Positions 1 to 8,879 of a DNA stretch of 64,000 nucleotides are shown here, in pieces. The DNA is taken from NCBI RefSeq assembly GCF_016863115.1, contig NZ_BOOG01000011.1:62001-126000 (forward strand). Reading direction: 5' to 3'. The notes below the pieces were generated by a model. It was not told the DNA's origin, ran no database searches, and was given only the letters and a program-made list of their open reading frames with translations. Made by a program: the position numbers and the translations under genes. Numbering within the stretch: position 1 is the stretch's first letter; the number at the start of each line of letters is the position of its first letter. The stretch comes from Sphaerimonospora thailandensis. Its GTDB lineage: Bacteria > Actinomycetota > Actinomycetes > Streptosporangiales > Streptosporangiaceae.

Positions 1-278
1 TACCGGGTGCCCGCCATGCGGGCGGCGAACTCGGCGGCCCGGTCCCCGGCGAAGACCAGGTGGGCGTGGGAGTCGACGAAGCCGGGGATGACCGCCCGTC
101 CGCCCAGGTCGCGCCGCCGGTCGGCGTCGGGGGCGCGGCCGGCGGGCCCGACCCACATGACGCGCCCGCCTTCGACGACCAGCGCGGCGTCCCGGAACAG
201 GCCGAGGGGCGAGCCGTCGCCGACGGACGGGTCGTTGGTGACGAGCTCGGCGATCCCGGTGAGCAGGGTGGACGTCAT
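1..278 (-). CDS. hutI: Imidazolonepropionase, N-terminal part (cut by window edge)
   Basis: This is the third enzyme of histidine degradation, which hydrolyses imidazolone propionate to N-formimino-L-glutamate. Only the first ~92 residues are inside the window; the rest lies left of base 1. The translated N-terminus has the amidohydrolase-type small beta domain followed by [20 protein letters not shown], whose HxH metal motif is typical of HutI. The ATG at 276-278 overlaps the hutF stop in an ATGA, so it is translationally coupled to hutF. The assignment rests on the motif and the operon context. Confidence 0.85.
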   Translation of the reverse strand, partial: MTSTLLTGIAELVTNDPSVGDGSPLGLFRDAALVVEGGRVMWVGPAGRAPDADRRRDLGGRAVIPGFVDSHAHLVFAGDRAAEFAARMAGTR

Positions 279-1660
279 GCGGTCTCCCACAGCGGTTCGA
301 TGGCCGCCGCCAGCAGCGCCGCGACGTCACCCAGGACATGGCGGCCCTCGGAGACGATGACCCGCCCGTCGACGACCACGGTGTCGACGTCCGCGGCGGT
401 GGCGGCGAACATGATCTGGTCCGGCGCGGCCCCGGCGGTACGCGGGGTGTCCAGCCGCACGGCGACGAGGTCGGCCCGCGCGCCCGGCTCCAGCCGGCCC
501 GCGTCCGGCCAGCCGAGGCCGTCGTGGGCGGTCGCCGCGCCGAGCAGCTCCTCCGGAGTGAAGCGGCCGCGCCGCAGCGTGCGCAGCCGCTCGTGCGTCT
601 CCAGCGCGCGGGCCTCCTCCAGCAGGTCGATGACCGCGTGCTGGTCGGAGCCCAGCGACAGCGGGGCCCCGGCGTCCCGCAGCGCGCGGGCGGGACCGAT
701 GCCGTCGGCGAGGTCGCGTTCGGTCGTCGGGCACAGGCACGCCGTCGTACGGCTGCCCCCAAGGGCGGCGATGTCCGCCTCTGTCAGGTGCGTGGCGTGC
801 ACGGCGGTCGTCATCGGGCCGAGCAGGCCCTCCGCGTCGAGCAGCCCCGTCGGGGTGAGGCCGTAGAAGCCCTCGCACGCGGCGTTCTCCGCCGGCTGCT
901 CCGACAGGTGGAGGTGCAGTGGCCGTCCAGCCGCCACGTCGACCACCCCCGCCAGGGCCTCGCGGGGGACCGCGCGCACCGAGTGCACGGCGACCCCGAC
1001 GCGCATGCCCGCCGACGGCTTCAGCCCGGCCACCCGATCGGCCCAGCCCGCGACGTCGCCGTCGCCGTACCGCCGCTGCGGCCCGTCGAGGGGCACATGT
1101 CCCTCGGCCGTCAGGCCACCCGCGAGATAGAGCGTGTCGAGCAGAGTCAGCCGGATCCCCGCCTCGGCCGCCGCCTGCCGCAGCGCCTCGCCCATGGCGT
1201 TCCGCTCGTCGTACGGCCTGCCGTCGGGGCCGTGATGCAGGTAGTGGAACTCCCCGACGCAGGTGATCCCCGCGAGCGCCATCTCCGCGTACGTCGCCCG
1301 CGCCAGGGCGAGGTACCCGTCGGGGTCGAGCCGCCGCGCCACGCCGTACATGCGCTCGCGCCACGTCCAGAAGTCGCCGCCGCGGTCGTGGGTGCGGCCG
1401 CGCAGTGCCCGGTGGAAGGCGTGGCTGTGGGCGTTGGCGAGGCCGGGCAGCACGACGCCCGGCAGGCGGCGCGCCGCGCCGGCTTCGCTGTCGGGGGTGA
1501 CGGAGGTGAACCGCCCGTCCTCGATCTCGAAGGTCACGTCGCGGGCCGGCCCGCCGGGGAGCCAGGCGTACGGCGCATGCCACCGCGTCGGGCCGCCGGG
1601 GCTCACGAGGCTCCTGGGGCTGGTCGGGCTGATCGGGCTGGTCGGGCTGATCGGGCTCAT
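275..1660 (-). CDS. hutF: Formimidoylglutamate deiminase
   Basis: This enzyme deiminates N-formimino-L-glutamate to N-formyl-L-glutamate and ammonia, the HutF branch of histidine catabolism. It belongs to the amidohydrolase superfamily: [16 protein letters not shown] carries the metal-binding HxH, followed by the family-typical [10 protein letters not shown] and, near the C-terminus, [16 protein letters not shown] with the catalytic Asp. The length of 461 aa is near the family norm. The ATG at 1660 overlaps the upstream stop as ATGA, matching the other junctions of this operon. The first ~18 residues are a low-complexity SPISPT repeat, and a GTG at 1606 preceded by AGGAG is a credible alternative start giving 443 aa. 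Confidence 0.93.
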   Translation of the reverse strand: MSPISPTSPISPTSPRSLVSPGGPTRWHAPYAWLPGGPARDVTFEIEDGRFTSVTPDSEAGAARRLPGVVLPGLANAHSHAFHRALRGRTHDRGGDFWTWRERMYGVARRLDPDGYLALARATYAEMALAGITCVGEFHYLHHGPDGRPYDERNAMGEALRQAAAEAGIRLTLLDTLYLAGGLTAEGHVPLDGPQRRYGDGDVAGWADRVAGLKPSAGMRVGVAVHSVRAVPREALAGVVDVAAGRPLHLHLSEQPAENAACEGFYGLTPTGLLDAEGLLGPMTTAVHATHLTEADIAALGGSRTTACLCPTTERDLADGIGPARALRDAGAPLSLGSDQHAVIDLLEEARALETHERLRTLRRGRFTPEELLGAATAHDGLGWPDAGRLEPGARADLVAVRLDTPRTAGAAPDQIMFAATAADVDTVVVDGRVIVSEGRHVLGDVAALLAAAIEPLWETA

Positions 1661-2880
1661 TCGGCCCGTCCCGCGAGGTTCTGTCGTCCCGCAAGGTCCC
1701 CGACGACCCGGGCGAGCGCGGCCACGCCCGCCAGGCAGTCCTCACGCGAGGCGTGCTCGGCAGGCGAGTGCGAGACGCCGGTCGGGTTCCGTACGAACAG
1801 CATCGCCGTGGGGACACCGGCCGCGGCGAGGATGCCCGCGTCATGGCCGGCGCCCGTACCGAGCACCGGTGCGTCCCCGAGGAGGGTGGCGAGCCGGTCG
1901 CGCAGCTCCGCCGAGAAGACCGTCTCGGCGGTGAACGACTCCTCTGCCGCTCCGATCCCACCGGAGGCATTCGCGACCTCGTCGACCACGGCCCGAACGT
2001 CGGGTTCGTGGGGCCCCCGGGCGTCCAGCCAGGCGTGTACGGCCGACGGGATGGCGTTGACGCCGTTCGGCTCGACCCGCACCTTGCCGATCGTGGCCAC
2101 GCAGCCGCGCGCGGCGGCGGCCTCCCGCGCCGTGGTGACGGCCGCCGCCAGCGTGAGCATCGGGTCTCGGCGGTCCGCCAGCCGGGTGGTCCCCGCGTGG
2201 TTGGCCTCACCGAGCAGTTCAAGGCGCCAGCGGCCGTGCGGCCAGATGGAAGAGCCGACCGCGACCGGACGGCCGAGATCGACCAGCCCCCGGCCCTGCT
2301 CCACGTGCAGTTCCACGAAGACGCCGACCCGCCGCAGCGTCTCCGGATCGGGGCCGACCCCGGCCGGGTCGTGCCCCGCCCGCGCCATCGCCTCCGCCAT
2401 GGCGATCCCGTCTCCGTCGCGCAGCCCACGCGCCCGGTCGGCGTCCAGGGCGCCGGTGATGATCCGGGAGCCGGCGCAGGCCACCCCGAATCGGGCGCCC
2501 TCCTCGTCCACGAAGTTCACCACGCCGATCGGACGGTCGGGCTCGAACCCCTCGGCGCGCAGCGCGTTCAATGCGGCGAACGCCGACACCACGCCCAGCG
2601 GGCCGTCGTAGGCGCCGCCGTCGGGCACCGAGTCGAGGTGCGACCCGACCACGACGCCCCCGGCCGGCCCGGCGGAGTCGGGGTCGCCCCACCACGCCCA
2701 CTGGTTGCCGGCCCGGTCGACGACGAGGTCGAGACCCCGCGCGGCGGCCTCACCGGCGAACCACTCGCGCAGCGTCGCGTCCTCACCGGTCCAGGCGAAA
2801 CGGCGGTAGCCGCCGGTGCGGCCGTCCCGGCCCACCGGCTCGATCGCCGTCCACAGGCCGTCGAAGCTCTTCACGGTCAC
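1657..2880 (-). CDS. M20-family amidohydrolase (allantoate amidohydrolase-like) of the hut operon
   Basis: This is a zinc-dependent M20 hydrolase of the allantoate amidohydrolase / N-carbamoyl-amino-acid hydrolase group, 407 aa. Metal ligands are visible in [24 protein letters not shown] and VELHVEQG, with the last ligand in SHSPAEH. It sits between hutU and hutF with 4-nt overlaps on both sides (GTGA with hutU, ATGA with hutF). That position suggests it acts on the HutF product, N-formylglutamate, in place of HutG deformylase, rather than on allantoate. The substrate is an inference from context; the fold is clear from sequence. Confidence 0.85.
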   Translation of the reverse strand: MTVKSFDGLWTAIEPVGRDGRTGGYRRFAWTGEDATLREWFAGEAAARGLDLVVDRAGNQWAWWGDPDSAGPAGGVVVGSHLDSVPDGGAYDGPLGVVSAFAALNALRAEGFEPDRPIGVVNFVDEEGARFGVACAGSRIITGALDADRARGLRDGDGIAMAEAMARAGHDPAGVGPDPETLRRVGVFVELHVEQGRGLVDLGRPVAVGSSIWPHGRWRLELLGEANHAGTTRLADRRDPMLTLAAAVTTAREAAAARGCVATIGKVRVEPNGVNAIPSAVHAWLDARGPHEPDVRAVVDEVANASGGIGAAEESFTAETVFSAELRDRLATLLGDAPVLGTGAGHDAGILAAAGVPTAMLFVRNPTGVSHSPAEHASREDCLAGVAALARVVGDLAGRQNLAGRAE

Positions 2881-4538
2881 GCTTCGGTCTCCCGCATCGG
2901 GACGCGCACCCCGCGCTCGGCGGCGACCTGGTCGGCGAGGTCGTAGCGCGCGTCGACGTGCCGGATGACGCCCATGCCCGGGTCGTTGGTCAGCACCCGC
3001 TCGATCTTCTGCCTGGCCAGGTCGGTGCCGTCGGCCACGGTGACCTGCCCGGCGTGGATCGAACGCCCGATGCCGACGCCGCCGCCGTGATGGATCGACA
3101 CCCAGGTCGCGCCGGACGCGGTGTTGACCATCGCGTTGAGCAGCGGCCAGTCCGCGATCGCGTCCGACCCGTCGGCCATCGCCTCGGTCTCCCGGTACGG
3201 CGAGGCGACGCTGCCGCAGTCCAGGTGGTCACGTCCGATGACGACGGGGGCCGACAGCTCCCCGGAGGCGACCATGTCGTTGAAGCGGACGCCCGCCCGG
3301 TCGCGTTCGCCGTACCCCAGCCAGCAGATGCGGGCGGGCAGCCCCTGGAAGGCGACGCGCTCCCCGGCGGCGTCGATCCACCGGTGGAGGTGGTCGTCGT
3401 CCGGGAAGAGCTCCTTCACCGCCTTGTCCGTGGCGTGGATGTCCCGCGGATCGCCCGACAGGGCGGCCCACCGGAACGGGCCCTTGCCCTCGCAGAAGAG
3501 CGGCCGGATATAGGCGGGGACGAAACCGGGGAAGGCGAAGGCGCGGGCGAAACCGCCCAGGCGGGCCTCGTCGCGGATGGAGTTGCCGTAGTCGAAGACC
3601 TCGGCGCCCGCGTCGAGGAAGCCGACCATCGCCTCGACGTGCCTGGCCATCGACGTCCGCGCCCGCTCGGTGAACTCCTCCGGCTTGCTCGCCGCGTAGT
3701 CGTGCCAGTCGGTGACGTCGACGCCCTCCGGGAGATAGGACAGCGGGTCGTGGGCGCTCGTCTGGTCGGTGACGATGTCGACCTCGACGCCGCGCGCGAG
3801 CAGTTCGGGCAGCACGGTCGCGCAGTTGCCGACGAGACCGACGGACAGGGCGCGCCGCTCCCGCTTGGCGGCCAGACACCGCTCGATCGCGGCATCGAGC
3901 GAGTCGGCGACCTCGTCGAGGTAACGGTGCTCGACCCGGCGGTGCAGCCGCTGCGCGTCCACGTCGATGACGAGGCAGACGCCGTCGTTCAGGGTCACCG
4001 CCAGCGGCTGGGCGCCGCCCATGCCGCCGCAGCCGCCGGTGACGGTCAGCGTCCCGGCCAGGGTGCCGCCGAAGCGCTTGGCCGCGACCGCGGCGAACGT
4101 CTCGTAGGTGCCCTGCAGGATGCCCTGGGTGCCGATGTAGATCCACGATCCGGCGGTCATCTGGCCGTACATCGTGAGGCCGAGCTTCTCCAGACGGCGG
4201 AACTCCGGCCAGTTCGCCCAGTCGCCGACGAGGTTGGAGTTGGCGATGAGCACCCGGGGAGCCCATTCGTGGGTGCGCATCACGCCGACCGGCCTGCCGG
4301 ACTGCACCAGCATGGTCTCGTCGTCCCTGAGCGTGGTCAGTGTGCGGACCATCGCGTCGTACGAGCGCCAGTCGCGGGCCGCGCGGCCGGTGCCGCCGTA
4401 GACCACGAGGTCGTCCGGCCGTTCGGCCACCTCCGGGTCGAGGTTGTTCATCAGCATCCGCAGCGGGGCCTCGGTCTGCCAGCCGCGAGCGGTGAGCGTG
4501 GTGCCCCGGGGGGCACGCACGGGACGGGCACCTTCCAT
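2877..4538 (-). CDS. hutU: Urocanate hydratase
   Basis: Urocanate hydratase (urocanase) converts urocanate to imidazolone propionate using tightly bound NAD+ as electrophile. The protein has 553 aa, the usual length. Family signatures are [28 protein letters not shown], the NAD-binding [17 protein letters not shown], and [18 protein letters not shown], which contains the catalytic cysteine (about residue 441). It is the promoter-proximal gene of the minus-strand hut operon. No histidine ammonia-lyase gene (hutH) lies in the window. Confidence 0.97.
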   Translation of the reverse strand: MEGARPVRAPRGTTLTARGWQTEAPLRMLMNNLDPEVAERPDDLVVYGGTGRAARDWRSYDAMVRTLTTLRDDETMLVQSGRPVGVMRTHEWAPRVLIANSNLVGDWANWPEFRRLEKLGLTMYGQMTAGSWIYIGTQGILQGTYETFAAVAAKRFGGTLAGTLTVTGGCGGMGGAQPLAVTLNDGVCLVIDVDAQRLHRRVEHRYLDEVADSLDAAIERCLAAKRERRALSVGLVGNCATVLPELLARGVEVDIVTDQTSAHDPLSYLPEGVDVTDWHDYAASKPEEFTERARTSMARHVEAMVGFLDAGAEVFDYGNSIRDEARLGGFARAFAFPGFVPAYIRPLFCEGKGPFRWAALSGDPRDIHATDKAVKELFPDDDHLHRWIDAAGERVAFQGLPARICWLGYGERDRAGVRFNDMVASGELSAPVVIGRDHLDCGSVASPYRETEAMADGSDAIADWPLLNAMVNTASGATWVSIHHGGGVGIGRSIHAGQVTVADGTDLARQKIERVLTNDPGMGVIRHVDARYDLADQVAAERGVRVPMRETEA

Positions 4539-4560
4539 GACGCAGTTCCTTTCTGGTTTA

Positions 4561-4634
4561 CCGGAGTGGGTCTCACTCCGGGACGCCGGGAAAAGCCTCT
4601 GCCGGGCCCGGACCGCTGATCAGGTCATGATCAG
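4561..4634. promoter_or_regulatory. Two inverted repeats upstream of hutU
   Basis: CCGGAGTG-ggtct-CACTCCGG (4561-4581) is a perfect 8-bp dyad only 22 nt upstream of the hutU start. CTGATCA-ggtca-TGATCAG (4616-4634) is a perfect 7-bp dyad. Both have 5-nt spacers and lie in the 140-bp gap that holds the hut promoter, so they are candidate operators for a hut regulator. The first could also form a hairpin in the 5' leader. No regulator gene is linked within the window. Confidence 0.45.
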
Positions 4635-4678
4635 AACTGAGCCGGCGCCGGGAGCAGACAGTGTCGCTCAGCCGCTGC

Positions 4679-6019
4679 TCAGCCTTGGGCGTACTCGCTC
4701 AGGAAGATGGCCTCGGCGGTGATGACGCGACGCAGCTCGTCCAGAACCACCCGCTCGTTCGGCGCGTGGATGGAGGCGTGGTCGTCCTCGGCGCCGTAGA
4801 GGAGGATCTCGGCCTCCGGGAAGAGCCGGGAGAGCGAGGCGACCAGCGGAATCGAGCCGCCCTGGCCGACCTCGCGCGGCGCCTGGCCGAACGCGTGGGC
4901 CATCGCATGGTTGACCGCGCCGCGCGCCCGCCCGCCGGCGCCCGCGCGGAACCCGGCGCCCGTGACGAAGTCGCTGAACGACACCTGCACGCCCCACGGG
5001 GCGATCTTCCTGAGGAAGTCGGTCACGTCCTGGAGCGCCGTCTTCGCGTCGCCGGACGGGGGGATGCGGATCGTGACGCGGGCCCGCGCCACCGCCTGGA
5101 CCGCGTTGATCGCGCCGTGCACATCGGGCACGTCGAGCCCGGTGACGGTGATGGCGTACGACGCCCAGATGCGGTCGGCCACGCTGCCCGTGCCGACGAG
5201 CGAGACCCCGTCGAGGACGCCCGCGGTGGCGCGTAGTTCCTCTTCGGTGCAGCCCCGGCCGGAGAACGTGCCACGGGTCAGTCCGGGCACGCACACGTCT
5301 CCGGCTTCGTCGTGCATCGCGGTGAGCATGCGCATGAGCGCGGCGAGCGCGTCCGGGGCGGCGCCGCCGAAGGCGCCGCTGTGGACGGCCTCCGCCAACG
5401 TACGGACCTCCACCGTGAACGCGGCCATCCCGCGCAGCGACGTCGTCAGCGCGGGATCGCCGATGTACGGGTTGCCCACGTCGGCGATGACCATCGCGTC
5501 CGCGCGCACCAACTCGGGGTCGGCCTCGATGAAGTGCTGCAGGCGCTCCCCGGCGTACTCCTCCTGGCCCTCGATGATGACCTTGACCCCGACCGGGAAC
5601 CGGCCCTGGAAGGTGCGCAGTGCCGCCACGTGGGTGATCACGCCGCTCTTGTCGTCGGCGGTGCCCCTGCCGTACAGCACGCCGTCGACCCTCGTCGGCT
5701 CGAACGGCGGGGTCTTCCACAGCGCCGGATCGCCGGCGGGCTGCACGTCGTAGTGCGCGTAGAGCAGCACGGTGGGCGCCCCGGGCGGCGCGGGAGCCTC
5801 GGCGAAGACGGCGGGGAAGCTGCCCTCGATCGGGATCTGCCGGACGTACGGGAGGCCTGCCGCGCGCAGCAGCCGCTCGGTGAATGCCGCCGCCTCGTGG
5901 ACCGGCGCCTCCGGATGGCCGGGGAAGGCGACGGACGGAATGGCGGCGAGCCCTTCGAGGTCCTCGATCGTCTGCGGCATGCCCGCCTGGACGGCGGCCT
6001 CGATCTCCTCAGGTGTCAC
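4679..6019 (-). CDS. M20/M25/M40-family dipeptidase
   Basis: This is a predicted cytoplasmic zinc dipeptidase (M20, DapE/carnosinase-like), 446 aa. The ligands are the His in LLYAHYDVQPAG (about residue 90), the Asp in GRGTADDKSG, the Glu pair in IIEGQEEYAG, the Asp in MVIADVGN, and the C-terminal His in DDHASIHAPNERV. The dimerisation (lid) domain occupies roughly residues 190-330. Its neighbours are hutU and a divergent aminotransferase, so it may belong to general peptide/amino-acid catabolism. Substrate specificity cannot be read from the sequence. Confidence 0.88.
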   Translation of the reverse strand: MTPEEIEAAVQAGMPQTIEDLEGLAAIPSVAFPGHPEAPVHEAAAFTERLLRAAGLPYVRQIPIEGSFPAVFAEAPAPPGAPTVLLYAHYDVQPAGDPALWKTPPFEPTRVDGVLYGRGTADDKSGVITHVAALRTFQGRFPVGVKVIIEGQEEYAGERLQHFIEADPELVRADAMVIADVGNPYIGDPALTTSLRGMAAFTVEVRTLAEAVHSGAFGGAAPDALAALMRMLTAMHDEAGDVCVPGLTRGTFSGRGCTEEELRATAGVLDGVSLVGTGSVADRIWASYAITVTGLDVPDVHGAINAVQAVARARVTIRIPPSGDAKTALQDVTDFLRKIAPWGVQVSFSDFVTGAGFRAGAGGRARGAVNHAMAHAFGQAPREVGQGGSIPLVASLSRLFPEAEILLYGAEDDHASIHAPNERVVLDELRRVITAEAIFLSEYAQG

Positions 6020-6292
6020 GGCGTCTCTCCGGGTGGTGCGAGTTATCGATCATGGTTGGCGGCCGGTCCAACCCATTGGATCACACCGCGGAGACACCGG
6101 AGGAACGGCCGGGAGGGCGGGCGGGCGCGCGGGCGGCCAAGAGTAGATCGACTTTGACGGATTTCGTTGTTGCTACACGACGTCATCGCGGATTTCGAGG
6201 TGTTTCCACATTGACACCACGCAATCACTTGGCAAAACCTTGTCGAGACGGGCAGACTGATGGGAGCATCGATCACATCAGGGAAGGTTGCG
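6020..6292. promoter_or_regulatory. Divergent promoter region, dipeptidase / aminotransferase
   Basis: This 273-bp divergent intergenic region has no gene. It is markedly AT-richer (6150-6250) than its surroundings, and a TTGACA hexamer (6211-6216) has AAAACC 17 bp downstream, which would be a poor -10. GGGAAGG (6281-6287) is the ribosome binding site of the downstream gene. No clear operator is seen. Confidence 0.35.
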
Positions 6293-7669
6293 ATGACCCG
6301 CGTTCTCAAGGCCGCGCAGGACAATCTCTGGATGCACTTCACCCGTCACGGCGCTTACGACGAGGTCGAGGTGCCGATGATCGTCCGAGGTGAGGGCGCC
6401 TACGTCTACGACATCAACGGCAGGCGCTACCTCGACGGGCTGGCGGGGTTGTTCGTGGTCCAGGTCGGCCATGGCCGCGTCGAGCTCGCCGAGGCCGCCG
6501 CGAAGCAGGCCCAGGAGCTGGCGTTCTTCCCGCTGTGGTCCTACGCCCATCCGAGGGCGGCCGAGCTGGCCGAGCGGCTGGCCGGGCTCACTCCCGGCGA
6601 CCTCAACCGGGTCTTCTTCACCACCGGCGGCGGTGAGGCGGTGGAGTCGGCGTGGAAGCTCGCCAAGCAGTACTTCAAGCTCCGCGGCAAGCCGCTGAAG
6701 ACGAAGGTCGTCAGCCGGGCCATCGCCTACCACGGCACGCCGCAGGGCGCGCTGTCCATCACCGGCATCCCGGGGCTGAAGCAGGACTTCGAGCCGCTGG
6801 TGCCCGGGGCGATCAAGGCGCCGAACACCAACCTCTACCGGGCCGACGAGATCTCCGGCTTCGACGGGCTGGACAAGGACGCGGAGGCGTTCGGCCGCTG
6901 GGCCGCCGATCAGGTCGGCAAGGCCATTGAGATGGAGGGCCCCGACACCGTGGCCGCCGTGTTCGTCGAGCCGGTGCAGAACTCCGGCGGCTGCTTCCCG
7001 CCGCCGCCCGGATACTTCCAGCGGCTGCGCGAGATCTGCGACACCTACGACGTGCTGCTCGTCTCCGACGAGGTCATCTGCGCGTTCGGCCGTCTCGGCA
7101 CGATGTTCGGCGGGCAGAAGTTCGACTATGTTCCGGACATCATCACCTGCGCCAAGGGGCTGACCAGCGGCTACGCTCCGATCGGCGCCATGATCGTGTC
7201 CGAGCGGCTGTTCGAGCCGTTCCGGCACGGCACGACGATGTTCGCGCACGGCTACACCTTCGGCGGTCACCCGGTGTCCGCCGCCGTGGCTCTGGCGAAC
7301 CTCGACATCTTCGAGCGCGAGGACCTGCTCGGCCACGTGGCCGCCAACGAGCCGGTCTTCCGCGGCACGCTGGAGAAGCTGCGCGACCTGCCGATCGTCG
7401 GCGACGTCCGCGGGTCGGGCTACTTCTACGGAATCGAACTGGTCAAGGACAAATCAACCAAGCAGACGTTCAACGAGGAGGAGTCCGAGCGGCTGCTGCG
7501 CGGCTTCCTGTCGAAGGCGCTGTACGACGCGGGGCTCTACTGCCGGGCCGACGACCGTGGTGACCCGGTTGTCCAGCTCGCTCCGCCGCTGATCTGCGGG
7601 CCCAAGGAGTTCGACGAGATTGAGTCGATTCTCCGTTCTGTCCTCACCGAGGCGTGGGCTCGCCTCTGA
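6293..7669 (+). CDS. Class III (omega-type) aminotransferase
   Basis: This PLP-dependent class III aminotransferase (omega-amino acid:pyruvate type) has 458 aa from this start. The PLP lysine is in TCAKGLTSGYAPIGAM (about residue 288), the preceding VSDEVICAFGRLG holds the PLP-ring Asp, and FFTTGGGEAVESAWKLA is the phosphate-binding region. I chose ATG 6293 because GGGAAGG precedes it with good spacing; an in-frame ATG at 6260 has no such site. Alanine dehydrogenase follows 70 nt downstream. That suggests transamination onto pyruvate to give alanine, which the dehydrogenase reconverts to pyruvate. The amino donor is unknown (putrescine, taurine or beta-alanine are possibilities). Confidence 0.9.
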   Translation: MTRVLKAAQDNLWMHFTRHGAYDEVEVPMIVRGEGAYVYDINGRRYLDGLAGLFVVQVGHGRVELAEAAAKQAQELAFFPLWSYAHPRAAELAERLAGLTPGDLNRVFFTTGGGEAVESAWKLAKQYFKLRGKPLKTKVVSRAIAYHGTPQGALSITGIPGLKQDFEPLVPGAIKAPNTNLYRADEISGFDGLDKDAEAFGRWAADQVGKAIEMEGPDTVAAVFVEPVQNSGGCFPPPPGYFQRLREICDTYDVLLVSDEVICAFGRLGTMFGGQKFDYVPDIITCAKGLTSGYAPIGAMIVSERLFEPFRHGTTMFAHGYTFGGHPVSAAVALANLDIFEREDLLGHVAANEPVFRGTLEKLRDLPIVGDVRGSGYFYGIELVKDKSTKQTFNEEESERLLRGFLSKALYDAGLYCRADDRGDPVVQLAPPLICGPKEFDEIESILRSVLTEAWARL

Positions 7670-7723
7670 CGGTTACCCTCGTACGGCTGCGCCCATCGGC
7701 GCGCGGACTTTGCCGAGCACCGT

Positions 7724-7741
7724 ATGAAAGGACTCTTTCAT
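7724..7741 (+). promoter_or_regulatory. Inverted repeat enclosing the ald ribosome binding site
   Basis: ATGAAAG (7724-7730), loop GACT and CTTTCAT (7735-7741) form a perfect 7-bp dyad. It contains the AAAGGA Shine-Dalgarno (7727-7732) and the first two bases of the ald start codon (7740-7742). Folded, it would mask translation initiation. It may be a translational control element, or a coincidence of SD and start sequence. Confidence 0.4.
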
Positions 7742-8855
7742 GAAAATCGGTGTGCCAACCGAGGTCAAGAACCACGAGAACAGGGTCGCCGCGACACCCG
7801 CCGGCGTCCACGAGCTGGTCCGCAGGGGTCACTCCGTCAGCGTCCAGAAGGGCGCGGGACTCGGCTCCCACATTCCCGACGAGGAGTACCTGGCCGCCGG
7901 AGCCGAGCTCGACGAGAGCGCGGACCGCGTCTGGGCCGAGTCCGAGCTGATCCTCAAGGTCAAGGAGCCGGTGGCGGAGGAGTATCACCGGCTCCGTGAG
8001 GGCCAGGTGCTGTTCACCTACCTTCACCTCGCGGCCTCCCGCCCGTGTACGGACGCGCTGCTGTCGGCCGGGATCACCGCGATCGCGTACGAGACGGTGC
8101 AGGCCGGCGGCACGCTGCCGCTGCTCGCCCCGATGTCGGAGGTGGCGGGCCGCCTCGCCCCGCAGGTCGGCGCCTACAACCTCATGCGAGTCAACGGAGG
8201 CCGGGGGGTGCTGCCCGGAGGCGTGCCCGGCGTTCCCCCCGCCAAGATCGTCGTCATCGGCGGCGGCGTCTCCGGTTTCAACGCCGCGCAGGTCGCCGTC
8301 GGCATGGGCGCGGATGTCACGATCCTCGACGTCAACATCGACCGGCTGCGCTACATCGACGCCATCTACCAGGGCCGGATGAAGACGATGGTGTCGACCT
8401 CCTACACGATCGAGCAGGCCGTGCTCGATGCGGACCTGGTCATCGGCGCGGTGCTGATCCCGGGCGCCAAGGCTCCGACGCTCGTCTCCAACGAACTGGT
8501 CGCACGGATGAAGCCGGGCGCGGTGCTCGTCGACATCGCGATCGACCAGGGCGGCTGCTTCGAGGACTCCCACCCGACCACCCACGACCAGCCGACCTTT
8601 CCGGTGCACGGCGCCGTCTTCTACTGCGTCGGCAACATGCCCGGTTCCGTGCCCAACACCTCCACCTACGCGCTGACCAACGCCACGCTGCCGTACGTGC
8701 TGAAGCTGGCCGATCAGGGCTGGCAGAACGCGCTCCTCGGCGACCCCGCGCTCCGGACGGGACTCAACACCCACGCCGGCACGGTGACCAACGGGCCGGT
8801 CGCGGTCGCGCACAAGCTGCCGTTCACGCCGGTCGACGTGGTCCTCGCCGCCTAG
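7740..8855 (+). CDS. ald: Alanine dehydrogenase
   Basis: NAD-dependent L-alanine dehydrogenase interconverts alanine and pyruvate plus ammonia. It has 371 aa, the standard length. The opening MKIGVPTEVKNHENRVAATP is the family signature, and the substrate-binding Lys75 (KVKEP) and catalytic His96 (TYLHLA) are in place. The Rossmann motif is VVIGGGVSGFNAAQVA, and DIAIDQGGCFEDS holds the conserved Asp region. It lies directly downstream of the class III aminotransferase on the same strand, so the two probably form an alanine-cycling pair. Confidence 0.97.
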   Translation: MKIGVPTEVKNHENRVAATPAGVHELVRRGHSVSVQKGAGLGSHIPDEEYLAAGAELDESADRVWAESELILKVKEPVAEEYHRLREGQVLFTYLHLAASRPCTDALLSAGITAIAYETVQAGGTLPLLAPMSEVAGRLAPQVGAYNLMRVNGGRGVLPGGVPGVPPAKIVVIGGGVSGFNAAQVAVGMGADVTILDVNIDRLRYIDAIYQGRMKTMVSTSYTIEQAVLDADLVIGAVLIPGAKAPTLVSNELVARMKPGAVLVDIAIDQGGCFEDSHPTTHDQPTFPVHGAVFYCVGNMPGSVPNTSTYALTNATLPYVLKLADQGWQNALLGDPALRTGLNTHAGTVTNGPVAVAHKLPFTPVDVVLAA

Positions 8856-8879
8856 GAATACGACTTAGGGCAGCGTGAT

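Noticed and set aside
327-2611. Long overlapping frames of 700 and 757 codons on both strands over the hut genes
   Set aside because: Compositionally biased shadows of hutF and the M20 gene without recognisable domains.
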